Positions 12,401 through 24,617 of a DNA stretch of 63,128 nt are shown here, in pieces. Origin of the DNA: Clavulina sp. PMI_390 (lineage: Eukaryota; Basidiomycota; Agaricomycetes; Cantharellales; Hydnaceae); assembly GCA_015039315.1 (NCBI GenBank), contig WIDE01000132.1, forward strand, positions 7,284 through 70,411. The letters are read 5' to 3'. Under the pieces are notes generated by a model, which was not told where the DNA came from, did no database searches, and saw only the letters and a program-made list of their open reading frames with translations. Each line of letters opens with the position of its first letter. The stretch's first letter is position 1. Both the position numbers and the translations under genes were made by a program.

Positions 12401-15307
12401 GGCTCCTTTTCTTTCATCTCATTGTCGTCTGCATCATGAACAAGAGAGAACTCTGGCCCTTGTTCCGAAGGGACCTCATTTGGCGTGTTGATTTCTGGCG
12501 CAGGACGAGACTGAGAGGCTGAGCGGCTCAACTCCTGTAATACTAGGTCCCAGATAACTTCCGCATGGTTTTCCAAAACGGAGGCGATCGACTGTTGAGC
12601 CGGAGCCCAAAGGGGCCGCAGGTTGACCTGGAGCTGAGCTATGAACGGACCACAATCAGGATCGAAACCTTCATTCTCAAAGTAGTGGGAACATACCTAA
12701 CAACCACCGGAAGGCGATGCGTATAGCGTCACTATCTTTGGCGGAGTCAAACCCACAAGCAGCAGCGGCGACCTTCTTTGTCTTCAGGATGCGTTCGCGC
12801 ACTCCCGCGACACTTAAAGGAATTCTCTCCGCATCAAGACACAAGCTGAGAGAGGCGTTGGTGTTCGCTGAAGTAGACGGCCCAGAGTCTAGCTCTTCGT
12901 CGGATTGGACCATCTCCATAATTCTGAGGGCGCCCATGCGCAGGGAGTGGTCATGAGAAAGGAGAAGCGACTCTAGCTGAGCACGTTGGGTAGCAAGAGC
13001 ATGCTTCCGTCGGTTTCTGATCATTCAAGTTAGCGCGGGGAGAAAAAACTAATAAAACGCGACGGACTGTTTCTCCATAATGTCAACCAGGGCAAGTAAG
13101 ACTTCTGGGCTTGCTCGCCACCGGGAAGAAGCGAGAATCTGTTTGGCCCAGGTCTCAATCGTCCTAGGGTCGACAGCCTCTCCAAGGGCGTGGCCCATCG
13201 TCTCCAACGCTAACCGGATAAGAGCATGGATGTCAAGGGACTCGGGTCCATCGAACTCCTGGTCGGGTACTGAGAGAAGAATATCCACAATCAGACTAAC
13301 ATCCTGGATGTCAGAATACCCTAGGATTGCAGGGACTATATTCAATAGGGAAGCCAGGACAGTCCCCTGAAATTGAAGCAAGGGATCAGCTCTAACTCAG
13401 TAGCCTTGAGGCGCGAATACTGACATTTCGGGTATTCCATGTCCAACTTTTCAATCTTTCTTGGGCCCACAGCCGGATATCGTTCAGAAACGTCTGGCTG
13501 GCATGCCGAACACGCTCAATGACTGCATGGCTCGATATAACTTGGAGTGCAAGTTCACCAGCGGGTGTTTCCTGTCGAATAAGCACAGGAACCTGCCTTT
13601 GAGGGCATTAGCGGAATCTGGGTCTGGACCGTTTGTACAAACATACTTTAGGAAATGAGGCTGCACGAGCGCATTCCATCCATCCCAATCGGCTTCGGCA
13701 AGAGCCCCAGCAACTCTCAAACCAATGAGGGGTACCTGGAGGGACTGTTAGCAGCCTTGACCAAGCTCATGGTACATGATCATTGTTCCAAGAAATGCAC
13801 GAACCTCCCAGATTCTTTCAACAGCTCTACGACCCTGTCCCATCCAAACCGACAGTTCAGCTCCAGTAAGAGCGGATATTAGTATAGCTGTGTATTGATC
13901 TGGCACTAATGCTAGTTCTTGTGCATCCATTGAGCCAAGAATGTCCAAAATACTACCGAGGTGTTGCTCTGGAAGACAATGATTAGAGATGGTGTCAAGG
14001 TCCACACCGCCAAACGAGACTCACGGGGTATGCGAACCCCCTTGCGCACGATGCAAGGGGTCTCGATAACAGCCATAATACGTGAAAGTCGCTGGGGATG
14101 TTCGTCATGTGCATCGGATGTAGGATTTGAGAGCTCCTGCTTGAATCGTGCGACAAGCGCATCTGATATTGGGTGAAACGTCGAAGGCCCCGAAGAATGA
14201 TGAAGGAGCGACGTCAAAACCCGACGCAGTAAAACCGCCGAATTTGCTAGCACATCATCCTCAGACTGAAGATGAATATCCACGAGGACGGAGATTATGT
14301 TTGCTGCGCATCCATGAAGATTTCTTGACGGAGCCTACAACATCAGTAGTTATTGAATGGGATGTTTTTGCTTGGAGAGGGGTCTGGCATTCACGCACCT
14401 GACAAGCCTCTACGATAGTCCAAGCTATACCATCTCGAAGAGCAGGGGTTTTCGTGAGACTTTGCATCATTAGGCGGATGCACTGCGCCCTGGATTCCTC
14501 TTTCATCCTGCGCAGCGTGGCTCCCCAAACTTCACCAAGCATGCGTCGTCCCTGATCATCCCCTTCTTCAAAAGGTGCTACTAGCTGTTCCCAGGTACCG
14601 GTAACGGCAGAGGGGGACGGCAGAGCAGGGATCAACAAATATTTGAAGAAAACAGCAAAGGTGCTCAGTAGTTCCGTGAGCGTATTTGGGTCCAGCTTTT
14701 GCAGGAGCAGGGGGACGAGTTCGTGCAGCATAGGGGTATACATCGGGGCCATTGTGGAGCGTAGATCGTGGAGAAGGGACTTCATGAGCCTGAAGACAGT
14801 GGAAAGCTTTAGGCCGTAAGCAAAAGAGAACTGCAGAGTAGAGCTTACTCTAGCAAAGGTTTCACAGCCTCTCCCTGGTCGTTTGCTGAGACACCCTCAC
14901 GAATGCACTCGGTCCAGTAGCCCACGATTTCCTTCCAGTTATGGATGAGAAGTGGCATCGACTCGGAGAGCTTGGTCGCACGCTCCGCGAACTTGACGAA
15001 AGCGGGGGCCAGGTTCAGCTGGAACAATTGCCCTAGCCGCTCATGGAAGTGAGATTCATCATCCTATACAGAAGAGCTCAGTATTTGATGAGTTATTAAG
15101 GATCATCAACTCACGCCAAGCTCGTCATCGAAAGTTGTAGGTGCAGTGGAGGACGGGAGGTGAACAGATTTCAAGGACTGTTCGTAAGATTTGAACTGTG
15201 CCAGATATACCAGACGTGGTTATTCACGGTCGATTAACATATAAGTGTGATACAAAACTAACAGTGAATCTTTTCTTGCGTGGAGGAGGCAGATCAAGGC
15301 CGTCCAT
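6481..15307 (-). CDS. UTP20: U3 snoRNP protein UTP20 (DRIM family)
   Basis: A giant HEAT-repeat protein of roughly 2,600 residues, close to the yeast and human UTP20 sizes. It is a component of the nucleolar SSU processome needed for 18S pre-rRNA cleavage. Start at 15307 (MDGLDLPPPRKKRFT) followed by a GTTAGT donor. Next exons read FKSYEQSLKSVHLP and DDESHFHERLGQLFQLNLAP. The DRIM signature DAEANFFNNIYHIQ / HRRTRALRRLAEF lies around 10075-10130. An acidic insert is at about 7300-7380. The C-terminus is very basic (KRKMARNVNKKASRKRKHQ) and ends MGVKRARFD at 6481 after a last intron at about 6526-6586. About a dozen short introns are inferred. One of them, 10298-10361, has a GC donor. The gene is tail-to-tail with the DUF6593-like gene and downstream of an F-box gene on the same strand. 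Confidence 0.93.
10298..10361 (-). other. Non-canonical GC-AG intron of UTP20
   Basis: The donor reads CAG|GCAAGT and the acceptor TATCCAG. Removing exactly these 64 nt joins ...EVPLS to DVKGPLMGIFDG in frame, across conserved UTP20 sequence. The only nearby GT would put the next exon out of frame. Confidence 0.75.
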
Positions 15308-15542
15308 TGAGCAGAAAAATACGAATGCCTCGGCGTACACAAAGACAGAGCAATAATATGAAACACAAAATACTCAGTATTGTCCTATAGTTACACGAAT
15401 CGTGATAGATTGTACCCTTCAAATTACCCATAATCTGTTATCGCCTAGTAAAGGACATTAAACAAGTTAGCATTCACATTATGGAGTTCGGAGATGTTCC
15501 ACCACTTGAGGCAGTGCAGTCACTGGCACCTCACCATGCTCC
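15308..15542. other. UTP20 promoter region
   Basis: Short AT-rich spacer between the UTP20 start and the stop of the next minus-strand gene. No PAC or RRPE-like ribosome-biogenesis box was spotted by eye. Confidence 0.4.
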
Positions 15543-17136
15543 TCACATTTCCAACGGAAGAGTCTCTTTGTCTTGATCGCTACTACTGTCCATGGGCGCT
15601 TGTTCTCCTTCCTCTCCCTCCCCTTCGTCGTCGTCTTCGATATCGATATGGTCATCGTCGTCGTAGCCGGAGTCGCTCTCCCCGGACTCGCTGCAGTGGT
15701 GGAAAGCTTCCCATCGATAACCCGTCCCAGGATCGAGGTGGCGCGACACGATGAAATGTGCCTCATCTGCCTGCCATACCATCACTTGACATATGACTAC
15801 TTCATCGTCCCTCTCATCGGTCTGGAATTCAGGCAGGAGTTCCTGGGTCCTCTCGTCAGGGAGCCGCGACCAGTACAGCCCATCATAACTCGAAGACCTC
15901 ACTCTGACTGTACTGACAAGAGCATTGACGTGGCACAACCCTTCCAGAAACTCAAGCTCCCATGTCCTTTCTTTGTAAGCAACGGAGTGCTCATGGGAAC
16001 ATTTGAACGGGTTGCTGGAAGCATGAGCCTCGTTGGCTAGCCTGCCATGGGCTACACCGTTCTGGGCAACGCACAACTCGACGCACTCAATCTCACCGAA
16101 CTTGGACACTATCGAGGCTATTGATTCCGAATCACCGAGCTGGTCGGAATGATGGAGTTGATATTCAAGGAAGATTGTCTTGGCTGTTGGGAAAGCCTCA
16201 GCCAACGTGGCGGCATTCTCGACCCCATCCTCAAATTCATCAACAACGAACTGGAGGATCTCGACGGAGGGGAACGGTCCCCGCCCTCTGAATACTCTGC
16301 AGGCCAATGTACTTTCTCCCGTGATGTGGAGTTCGCTCGGTGTACAATGCAGGAGCAGGACGCCGGCACATGCTGCGTTCACTCGAACAAAATTGAGCGC
16401 CCATGCGTATCCCGCCAATTGAGTAAGGAGATACGGAGCCACGTCCTCTTCATGCTTGACCGGCTGTTCGTTGTAAGATTTGAGAGCTTTTTGGCTTGTG
16501 AGGAACGGCAGGATTCCATCCGGGATCGTGATACTTGTTGTGAAGGAAGATAACCGGAAGGCATAACGACCGTCTCGCGCTCGGTTGTAAAGGTATTGGG
16601 CGAAAGTCTCGCGATGATCTCTAAGGTCGATACTCAGCTCGGTAAGGTTGGAGCAAAGGCCGAGAAAGTCGGACAACTTTCGAAGTATTGTCTCGACTAT
16701 GGAAACGGCATGTGCCCCAGAAGAATCGGAGACAAAAAAAGGGAGGTGTTCCAGGCACAAATTGAGCTTTCGGATGAGCTTGGTTCTCTTTTTTCGCTCA
16801 AGAGTGGTGCACGCGCCAAGCAAAGCCTCCCGTTCAGTTGCTGGCGATGTAACTTTCTCGCCAGGGTAATGGCACCTCAGAGTCACACGGCGCCAAAGGA
16901 CTCGGGTGATGGCATCATGCAAGCGCCTGTTCACAAGGCTTAGATTGTGGGTGGTCTCAAGAGTTGGGTCAACAATCTCGAGGAGGCGGAATATCTCAGA
17001 CCAAACGTCGTTGTACGGTAGAACATACGAAGTGTTCTAATTCAACGCAATCAGGCCCCACATACGCGCCATGGTCTTGAAAAGAACTCACCGCATTGTA
17101 CGGGGCATTGACGTTGCTGGAAAGGTGCTGCCCCAT
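15543..17136 (-). CDS. F-box-like hypothetical protein
   Basis: Start at 17136 (MGQHLSSNVNAPYNA). A GTGAGT...TTAG intron follows at about 17038-17091. The second exon runs from NTSYVLPYNDVWSEIF to the stop at 15543. The N-terminal pattern NDVWSEIFRLLEIVD, then HNLSLVNRRLHDAITRVLWRR, is an F-box with the usual agaricomycete 'past events, then leftovers' spacing. The remainder resembles the leucine-rich-like substrate part of such proteins (LCSNLTELSIDLRDH, with conserved Phe/Leu spacing). The C-terminus is strongly acidic (about residues 435-460: DDDDHIDIEDDDEGEGEEGE). The likely role is a substrate adaptor of an SCF ubiquitin ligase; the substrate is unknown. It is not a close copy of the F-box pair at 0.4-3.2 kb. 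Confidence 0.65.
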
Positions 17137-17705
17137 ACCGATGAGTTGGAAACAGTCAGAGTTCGAGTGTTACATCAACCGCGTCTAAGGCTGTGAGGAA
17201 GAGTGTGTGATTGCCTAAAACGAGACCTTGGAGGCGGCGGAAGCCGATGCCAACAGCGAAATATGATGAGAACGCGTGGTGCAGAACAGACGCCAGCGGG
17301 AAGGCGACCAGGGAACGGGCCCACGTATTAGTCCTATTCAAGATCGCAGGGAAGCGCGTCTTCAAGCAGATCGACCAAGAGACTTGGCAAACCCCATGCT
17401 TTGCTGGTTCCTGCGAGCATTGCAGTCTCTTGTGGAGGTACACTCTGCAAAGGACAAAGGCATTGATCTTTTGACGCGCAGCTTGCAACCTTACGGCAGA
17501 TCGGACAAAGTGGGGCCTCGGAGACTCTCAGAACACCGGAGATAGCTGGGGATAAAGTCAATAGAGACTAGCGAATCGTAGTGGCAGATGCCTAATGAGG
17601 AAATGTTGAAAGCCCGCTTTTGGATCGATTGCATTCACTACCCTGGGAAACTGAAGGCTGATGCGGATTGCGCACTAAAAAAATTACGAAGAGGCGGGGT
17701 CGATC
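17137..17705. other. Intergenic, doubtful small open frames
   Basis: Two overlapping minus-strand frames (17156-17488 and 17334-17561) and one plus-strand frame fill this spacer. None matches a family I know and none joins cleanly by splicing. It is treated as the F-box gene's upstream region plus NOP14 3' UTR. Confidence 0.4.
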
Positions 17706-20700
17706 TCACTTGCCCGCCCTACGTTTCTCCTTCTGCTTCATCCGATCCATCGCTTTCTCTTCCGCTCTCTCTACCTGGATGCTCCCATGTACCTGTGCCA
17801 TCCTCTTCTTATACCCAGCTTCGGTCTCCAGCTGCCTCCTCGTCTGCTCCTCTGCGAGGAATCGAGCGTCCTTGCGCAACTCGCGCATTGCACCCTTGTG
17901 CTCCTTCTTGTACTCCGCTTTGAGCTTGGAGGCTTCGTTCCGAGCGCTATCTGGGTCGCTCCGTTTTCGGTACGAGTACCGCTCATCGAACCTAGGAGCA
18001 TAGGTCGCGATAGGGATGGGTTTGTGGGACTGGGTGGTCAGGGGTTTGCGTTCGCTCTTGGCAAACTTGAGCATACGAGTCAAAGCCTCCACCCTAGTTT
18101 CATGAAGTTTCTGAAGAGTGCCAGCACACATTAGCGAATTGAGTTAGCTGTTCGTCGGGTTGAACACGCGATAGAACATATTAGGACTCACGACAAGCTC
18201 TTTGGAGAGTTTCTTCACTCTGACCAGGTCCATAAGCTTAACGAATGGCTCGAACAGCTCAATGAACCCATCAAGCTCCTTCCACATATCGGCATACAGA
18301 CCAATGAGCTCGTACGTTGCCGCCAACAAGTCGACCTTGTGCTGCTCTGGTCTAGGATCGCTAGTCTGGTCCCAATTGATGATGGCAGAGAGCTGAGCAG
18401 GTTTTGGGGTTAGCTGGCACTTGCGTTCGATCGAGAGTGTCGCGTGCTTCTCAAAGTCAAGTGATGCGAAGGGGAAGGGAATTTCGGAGCGAGTGAGAGA
18501 GTGTGGCGCAAGAAGAATGAGTGCCTGGAACAGAAAATTGGTCGCCTCGGGCATGAAGCGTTTTGGGAGGTTGTAGTACTATAGCAGCGACGGAATTAGA
18601 TGCCTTCCATGGACTCGCAGCCAGTAGGTCACGGAAAATAACTCACAAAATGCACCAGATGGCATAGAAATACCCCACTCGCAATATCCGCCAGACCCCG
18701 TATCCTTCCCTGTCCTAGGTATTGGGCCATAAGCATTCCAGCACTATTCACCACTGCGTGTTTCTTGTCGCTCGTGCTCCACACATTCCCGACCATCCTC
18801 AGCAGGGCCAACTCAGCAGTACCAGGCCAAGTTTTACTGCTCTCCAGTAACGGACCCTTGTCGAGCCCACGGGCGAGGTTCTTCTGCATGAGCTCAATTT
18901 TAGAATTAAATGCCGTGGCAGAGACGGCGGGGTAAGTTGTGGAGAGGGAATAGATATGTTCGGAGAGAGCTTCTGCATTTGCGAGTGAGGCCTGGGGCGG
19001 CGAAGCAAGGTGTACAACATGGTCAATGAGAACCTCGCATAGTTTCTGGAGGGGGTTAGTATACGGGATGTATAAACGATCATGGAAGCAAAGGTTGATA
19101 CCTACCTGAAGCTTGAACTTGTTATCTTCTGCAAGGCTGGCATGATGTATCGTTCGTATTCGTTGGATAACAGTGGGAATGTCCGAGGGATCGAAACCGT
19201 CGATGATATCCAAAAATTCCTCGTGCGATGAAGGCGCAGGGAATGTAAAAGGAATATCACCTTTCTTCCGCGTAGTTGCTTTGCCTTTTCCTTTGTCTTT
19301 CGTCTTAACCATAGGCAGTGGGGCAAGAGGTTCCTCTTCGTCATCCTCATCTTCGTCCTCGTCTCCATCGTCGTCTTCATCTTCGTCCCTACCCTCACTC
19401 TCCCATTCATCGCCACTCGATCCCAGCTCAATTGCTTCCTCCAAACCGGGCCCCAATCCGTGATCACTCTCGTCACCGCTGAGCTCGAAATCATCGTCCA
19501 GATCGTCGCCCTGTGGCACCCCCCGTCGCCTTTTCCGAGGCCGCTCATCCCCATCCTCATCAGACTCTTCAGGATCGCCGCGCATTCGTCGAAGGCGCGC
19601 CTTCTCCTGCTTCTGAAGCTTTTCAGCTTCCTCAGCAGCAATCTCTTCCTCAGTCTTGGTCCGGTCGGTTGGCTTGGCGCGCTTGTCAAAGACCAGGGCA
19701 CGAACGACTTGATCGTAATCCTCATCGTCATTTTGTACGGTCGTTTGGGGAAGGGCGAAAGCGGGTTCAGATGCGGATGAAATAGAAGGGGCGGGAGCTG
19801 GCCCGGAATCTTGTATTGGTGAGGGTTGGCCAGGAGTCGAGCGAGTACCGAGTGGGATAGCATTGCTGCCGCTGGAAGATGGGTCGGTTTTCGGACCAAA
19901 AAGCAAATCCCGAATAGATCCAAATTCGGAATCCATGGCATGACGAATGTCGTCATCTTGTTCCTTGGCCAGTTGACGAAGGTGCTAGATAATGAAAGTT
20001 ATATATGCAAGGCCCCAATGTTGTCATATACGATGCACACCATACCTTGTACTCTTTGCTCTTCGCAATAACTTCAGACATAACTTCCGCTTTGGTCTTC
20101 TTCCGTTGAGGCTAAGGAAGGGAGTCTTAAGAATAAGCACAGCGAGGACGAGAACCCACTCCGCACCTCATCAGGATCCACTTCGCCATCATCGTCTGCA
20201 CGAGCCTTCTCCACAGCATCAACAGCCATCGGTGGATTCGCCTCTACCGCATACGAGTAGCAATAAGCACACAGCGCACCGAAGGCTCAACAAAAATTGC
20301 TCGCACCTTCGTCATCGTCATCTAGTCCAAGCCCGGCACCATCGAAGTCATCCACCGCACTCAAGCTTTGCCCGTAATGCGTCAATTCATCCTCGACTTC
20401 GTCGTCGAGGTTGAAGTCTACCCCTCGCGATGTTCTTTGTCGCTCGCGGGTGAATCGCTCCAGCATGCGCTCCTCAGGAGTGAGAGTAAGGTCTGACTCG
20501 CCGAACCGGCGATCGATGATACCGCCCACTTTATTCTTCTTTTCATACTCGGGCAAGAGAAGTTTTTTGCGCTATAGAAAGGTAATAAAGCTCAGAGAGA
20601 TCGGACCAGGAGAGAAAGATGCCGCAGAAAGCCTAACGGAGGTGGACGCACCTTTTCCAATCCTTCTTGTTTACTGACGCCAGGCCTTCCCACAACTCCC

Positions 20701-20948
20701 TTGACCTTCCTTCCACCGACATCATGCTTCAGCCTCGTAACTTTGGTGTCGAAAGGATTCATTCGACTCTGAATCTCGCCAAGCTTCTTAGCTTTCGCAG
20801 CCTTTTCAAGTGCTGGGTCTCTCCCGGCGGCAGCTGCCCTTTTTCTTTTCTTTGAGCTTGCATTAGAGCCTCCTGGTTGTGAGGAGCGAGAAAGTCCAGC
20901 GGAAGAAAGCGCAGACTTCAGCTGGCTTAGTTGGGAGCCTCTGCCCAT
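17706..20948 (-). CDS. NOP14: Nucleolar protein NOP14 (UTP2), SSU processome
   Basis: Start at 20948: MGRGSQLSQLKSALSSAGLS, then a lysine-rich stretch and the Nop14 N-terminal hallmark NPFDTKVTRLKHDV...GRPGVSKQ. The second exon carries KNKVGGIIDRRFGESD and LTPEERMLERFTRERQ, both diagnostic of the family. A long acidic low-complexity run lies at about 19320-19480 (EDEDDDGDEDEDEDDEEEP). The C-terminal exon ends with the conserved KAEYKKEHKGAMRELRKDARFLAEE block and stops at 17706. Nop14 binds Noc4/Emg1 in the nucleolus and is needed for 40S subunit maturation and export. Five or six short introns are inferred, for example near 19030-19110, 19990-20050 and 20570-20650. It is divergent from the RNase III gene, with 413 bp between start codons. 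Confidence 0.93.
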
Positions 20949-21361
20949 AATGGAGCTTGTTCAGAGTATAGAGTGCTCCTTATGCTCGTCGTATGTCCCG
21001 CCGTATATCAGCAGCGATCGAGACGGGGAAAGCCTTTCAGAAAGAAAGAGGCCACAAAAGATGTCAAACTGAATGAGATGGCTTTGCTTTTCTTGACCTC
21101 CCTCGAACCAAACACTCGGGCCAAACAACCCATCGCGATCGCGTCGCGTCTAGCTACTTTTGACCTAGAACACTGGCGTCACTCAACATTATTGCTCGGT
21201 TCAGGGCGATTTTATCGTCTCTACAGCTGAGATACCGGAGAACAAGTACCTTCAATACTTTCTCTACCAGCCTTCGAGCCGAATTCAGCAATTTGGCGCG
21301 TCTCGAGCTGAGAAATCTGGGCCCACTACCCATATCATATCTATATCCTCGAGAGCACCAG
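20949..21361. promoter_or_regulatory. Bidirectional promoter NOP14 / RNase III
   Basis: 413 bp between two divergent start codons. It contains the palindrome CGCGATCGCG at 21134-21143 next to a second GTCGCG. Shared control is plausible because both products act on pre-rRNA, but this is inference. Confidence 0.45.
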
Positions 21362-22456
21362 ATGCTTGCAGGGAAGCTGCTGCAGAATGGAGGGAAACCT
21401 ACCACTCCTCATCTCAAGTGAGTGCGGCGTTGTGGCCTCCTATAGCCCAAGGTGCTGGACAATACTGATTGACCCAAACTAATATCCGCACGTATGCCTC
21501 ATGCTTAGCCCCGAATTTCCTCTGGGACTTCCTTCCCTTCCCCCTATCCATGACGATGCCCTCCGTCAGCAAGCATTCACTCATCGTTCACACCTTTCTC
21601 GCTCAATCGATCCCTTCTCCGACTCCTCATATCCCAGAGACTATGAGTCATTGGAACATCTGGGAGATAGTGTCCTGAATTTATGCGTAACAGATATTAT
21701 ACGGAAGAAATACCCTAATTTGAGGCCAGGCGGCGCAACTGTGAGTCAATAAGATGTGGTTTTCTTCCCTTTAGGCTTGAACTATGCTCAATGTGCTACA
21801 CGATAATGTTGGTAGGTTGTGAGGTCCAAAATCATCAATAATGCAAATCTTGCCACTGTAGCCAGTCGATATGAGTTCGGACCTCGAATGTTGATCAGTT
21901 CGGCACAAGCGATAGTTCTTCGCGAGTCTCCCTCCCTTCTTGGTACGCCTATAGTATTCCTTCCATAAAGTGCATGCCCAACTCACGAATTTATCCTGCC
22001 CTTTCGATGGTGCCTTGGGCTTACCGACTTCTATGTATTGTAGCTGACATGTTTGAGGCTTACGTCGGAGCCATATACACCGAATCAGGCTTTGCCATCA
22101 CACACACCTTCCTCACAGAGCTTTTCACACCTTATGCTCGACTCGCATATGATGAGGCCTTTGCAGAACACAACCTCTCTGATGCTTCCAAGTCGCCTTC
22201 AGACGCTTCATCTGCCTCAAATCCCAACGGTGCTGTCATGCAGCTGAACCAACTATTGCAACGAGCGGGTTTCCCTCCTGTTGTATGGGTGGAGACTCTT
22301 GATGGCGTGGGGGCCAATGCTCAGTGGACGATGGATGCTATCATCGAGGGGAAACATGTTGGGACGGGTACCGCGAGATCGAAAGCACGAGCAAAGAATC
22401 TCGCTGCAGAGGAGGCGCTGAAGAACTTGAAAGGCGAATCGATGGATGAGAATTGA
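21362..22456 (+). CDS. Ribonuclease III (RNase III domain plus dsRBD)
   Basis: Start at 21362 (MLAGKLLQNGGKPTTPHL). A GTGAGT...TTAG intron leads into NPEFPLGLPSLPPIHD, and two more short introns follow. The RNase III signature ESLEHLGDSVLNLCV has the Glu and Asp at metal-binding positions. The second acidic pair is in ADMFEAYVGAIYTE, so the catalytic site looks complete. This argues against the inactive mitochondrial ribosomal relative mL44. A C-terminal double-stranded RNA-binding domain reads GAVMQLNQLLQRAGFPPVVW to ARAKNLAAEEALKNLKG. The protein is about 300 residues, shorter than yeast Rnt1. Likely roles are cleavage of pre-rRNA and other structured RNAs. The compartment is uncertain. Confidence 0.85.
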
Positions 22457-22616
22457 GCCAGGAAGATGCAAAGCGAGCATCCGTGACCACATGTATGAAG
22501 ATTAACGGCTTCGACCAAATGCATCTTATTATATTCACAGCAAAAGCGTGCATTCGGCCCCTCGAATGACACCCACGAACGAATCCCCATATTAGTAACC
22601 CCAGAGAAATATACAG

Positions 22617-23714
22617 CTAATGAATGAATGGGATCCAAGTCCCCACTGTCTTGCGATATACCCTGTAATCCTCCCCAAAGAAGAGTATGAGGTATCGTTC
22701 TTCCACTAGTGTGGTCAATTTGCGGGCGTCAGTTAGGATATTGAGTAGATAACATCGAGCTGACTTACCTGCGATCCGAGATGAGAAGAATCGCCAGAGT
22801 ACAAACGAAAATGCTACGAATGACAAAGGGTTTTGCAGAACCAGCTGCGCTCCCAACGCCCAATAGAAGAATCCAGTGTAGGAGGGATGTCGGAAATAGC
22901 TAAATTTAGTAGGTTTAATGGGTGTGCTTGTCATAACCTAGAAAGTTACTCGTACGCATAGATTCCGTTCGTCACCAGCTTGTGGTCCCGTTCCCGTCTC
23001 GTGACAAGTTGATGAGAGAAGTTGGACGCGGCGGTGATCATGGCTGATGAACGAAGGTATTGGGCCACAAACATCAGCGCAATTCCTATAGGAGCCGTTT
23101 AAGGTCAGTGTATGACAGAGTGAAGAGCTCGAAATCTTAGTTACGAACCGGCATATGTCACATAGCTGATTTGTTTGAACCGCGGGGCAAACAGCATGGT
23201 GAGCACAAACTCGGTAATGGCCACAGCATGTGCAATGTGGTATTCAACACCATTTTCGAGCAAAAAAGCTATTCATAGTGAAGAGGACATGGGTTAGAAT
23301 CACAAGTTAGGTGGGGGTTGGAGGAGGGAATCATTGGAATATAGTGCTCGATGAAGACTCACAATCTACGCTGCATCGGGTCCGATTCCAGCCTGCCGCA
23401 ACAGCATATTCGCCCCAATGGAATCCTGCCCACGCGGCAATGAAGAATCCCAGTGCTCGCCATCCCTCATTTGCAGAGCCATTAATGGACACAAATGCGG
23501 CCGGCCCGCGCATAGCTAGTAGTGTCCCTAGAGTGAAGGCTATGCCTAGGATAACTGAGACTGTGGACGCTCCAAGTGGTGTATTTGGGATATACTGTCC
23601 GCGATAGGGGTTTGAACCGTCGGTCGGTATAGTCTCCAGCGCGCCACGAGGGGGATTTGGCGCACTGCTGGTCGTGGCGCCGTTTGATGCGGTTGTCGCG
23701 GAAGACGACGACAT
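22617..23714 (-). CDS. STE14: Protein-S-isoprenylcysteine O-methyltransferase
   Basis: Start at 23714 (MSSSSATTASNG); an upstream in-frame ATG at 23945 is not needed. The protein methylates the C-terminal isoprenylcysteine of CaaX proteins (Ras, mating pheromone) at the ER membrane, using S-adenosylmethionine. Several hydrophobic segments are visible (STVSVILGIAFTLGTLL; GFFIAAWAGFHWGEY). The conserved catalytic C-terminal region is RERDHKLVTNGIYAYFRHPSY, then GFFYWALGAQLVLQNPLSF, and finally EERYLILFFGEDYRVYRK. The stop is at 22617. Four short introns are inferred (about 22728-22768, 22934-22950, 23082-23145 and 23268-23362). It converges on the RNase III gene with about 160 bp between stops. 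Confidence 0.93.
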
Positions 23715-24617
23715 TGGAAGTTTCAAGGGTAGAACGAAGAAAGACAAGGAAAGGATGGTGGTAGTTGTGAAGAGAAAACTATGAGTGCCTTGATGGCGAT
23801 AGCAGGTCTGAAGGCTCTCTAATGCGGAGACAAAGTGGGCGTCGACGCAGCAGTCAGAGCCAAACTGAATTGATGACTGAATTGGTTCCTTGTGGCGCGC
23901 TTGGCCTTGTTTATCCCCTCTCTCCAGCAAAAGTGGCAAATCCATAGCAAGCTGCTGATGATTTTGCCTCGTTCTCCGACCATGGAAGTGCCACGAAAAT
24001 CATTCTAGCTACCAGATGACGCCAAAAACAGCAATCTGTGTCTGATTCCGAGTTTTCTGCAGCTCTCTCATTCGACACCTCCGACATTGCAAGGAAATCA
24101 GCCTCGACTTCGCCGCTCTCGTCGGCTTGGCCCATGCTAATCTACTAGATTAAGTCTACTTGTTGTCCTCGAAGAAAAGCCTCTTGAGAATCCCGACAGC
24201 TCGTATCAGTGTTTGTGGCCGCCAGCCCCGCGGGATCGGCGTCCTTCCCAGCTTACGATCATTATCTCCGGTGTTATCTTTTGAAACTTCATTCCAATAT
24301 GTACAATCATCCCTGCACTCGACTATACTTCAAGTCAAAAAGTTAAATCAGCGGACACATTTTAGCGCTGACTAGCGGGTCCGGAGCGCCTCCGATCACG
24401 CAATCGGTCCATTCGATGGCGTGGCCCAGAATGCTTATAAACAGTATACCGCTCTCTCTTGCAAAACCATCGCCATCGCTCTGTTGAGCCCTCGCCATCC
24501 AGAGTCACTCTTCCACCTCCTACCATCCTCTTCTCCCTCACATTTTTGTGATTTGCCTGTAGTAGCTTCAGCTCCACTGTTTCATCAAGTCTTCGATCCA
24601 AAAAAAGCACTGAAACC
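23715..24617. other. Divergent intergenic region STE14 / PAPS reductase
   Basis: 903 bp. It holds a 75-codon minus-strand frame at 23911-24135 without family support. A TATAAA at 24436-24441 lies 177 bp before the PAPS reductase start, and the leader is pyrimidine-rich. Confidence 0.5.

Noticed and set aside
17156..17561. Two overlapping minus-strand open frames that could form a small gene with a frame jump
   Set aside because: No family signature, no splice pair that joins them, and a plus-strand frame of similar length overlaps.
19173..19463. Poly-serine plus-strand frame
   Set aside because: Antisense shadow of the acidic Asp/Glu run in NOP14.
23911..24135. Minus-strand 74-codon frame upstream of STE14
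   Set aside because: No domain, no splice link, and located in the expected promoter or 5' leader.
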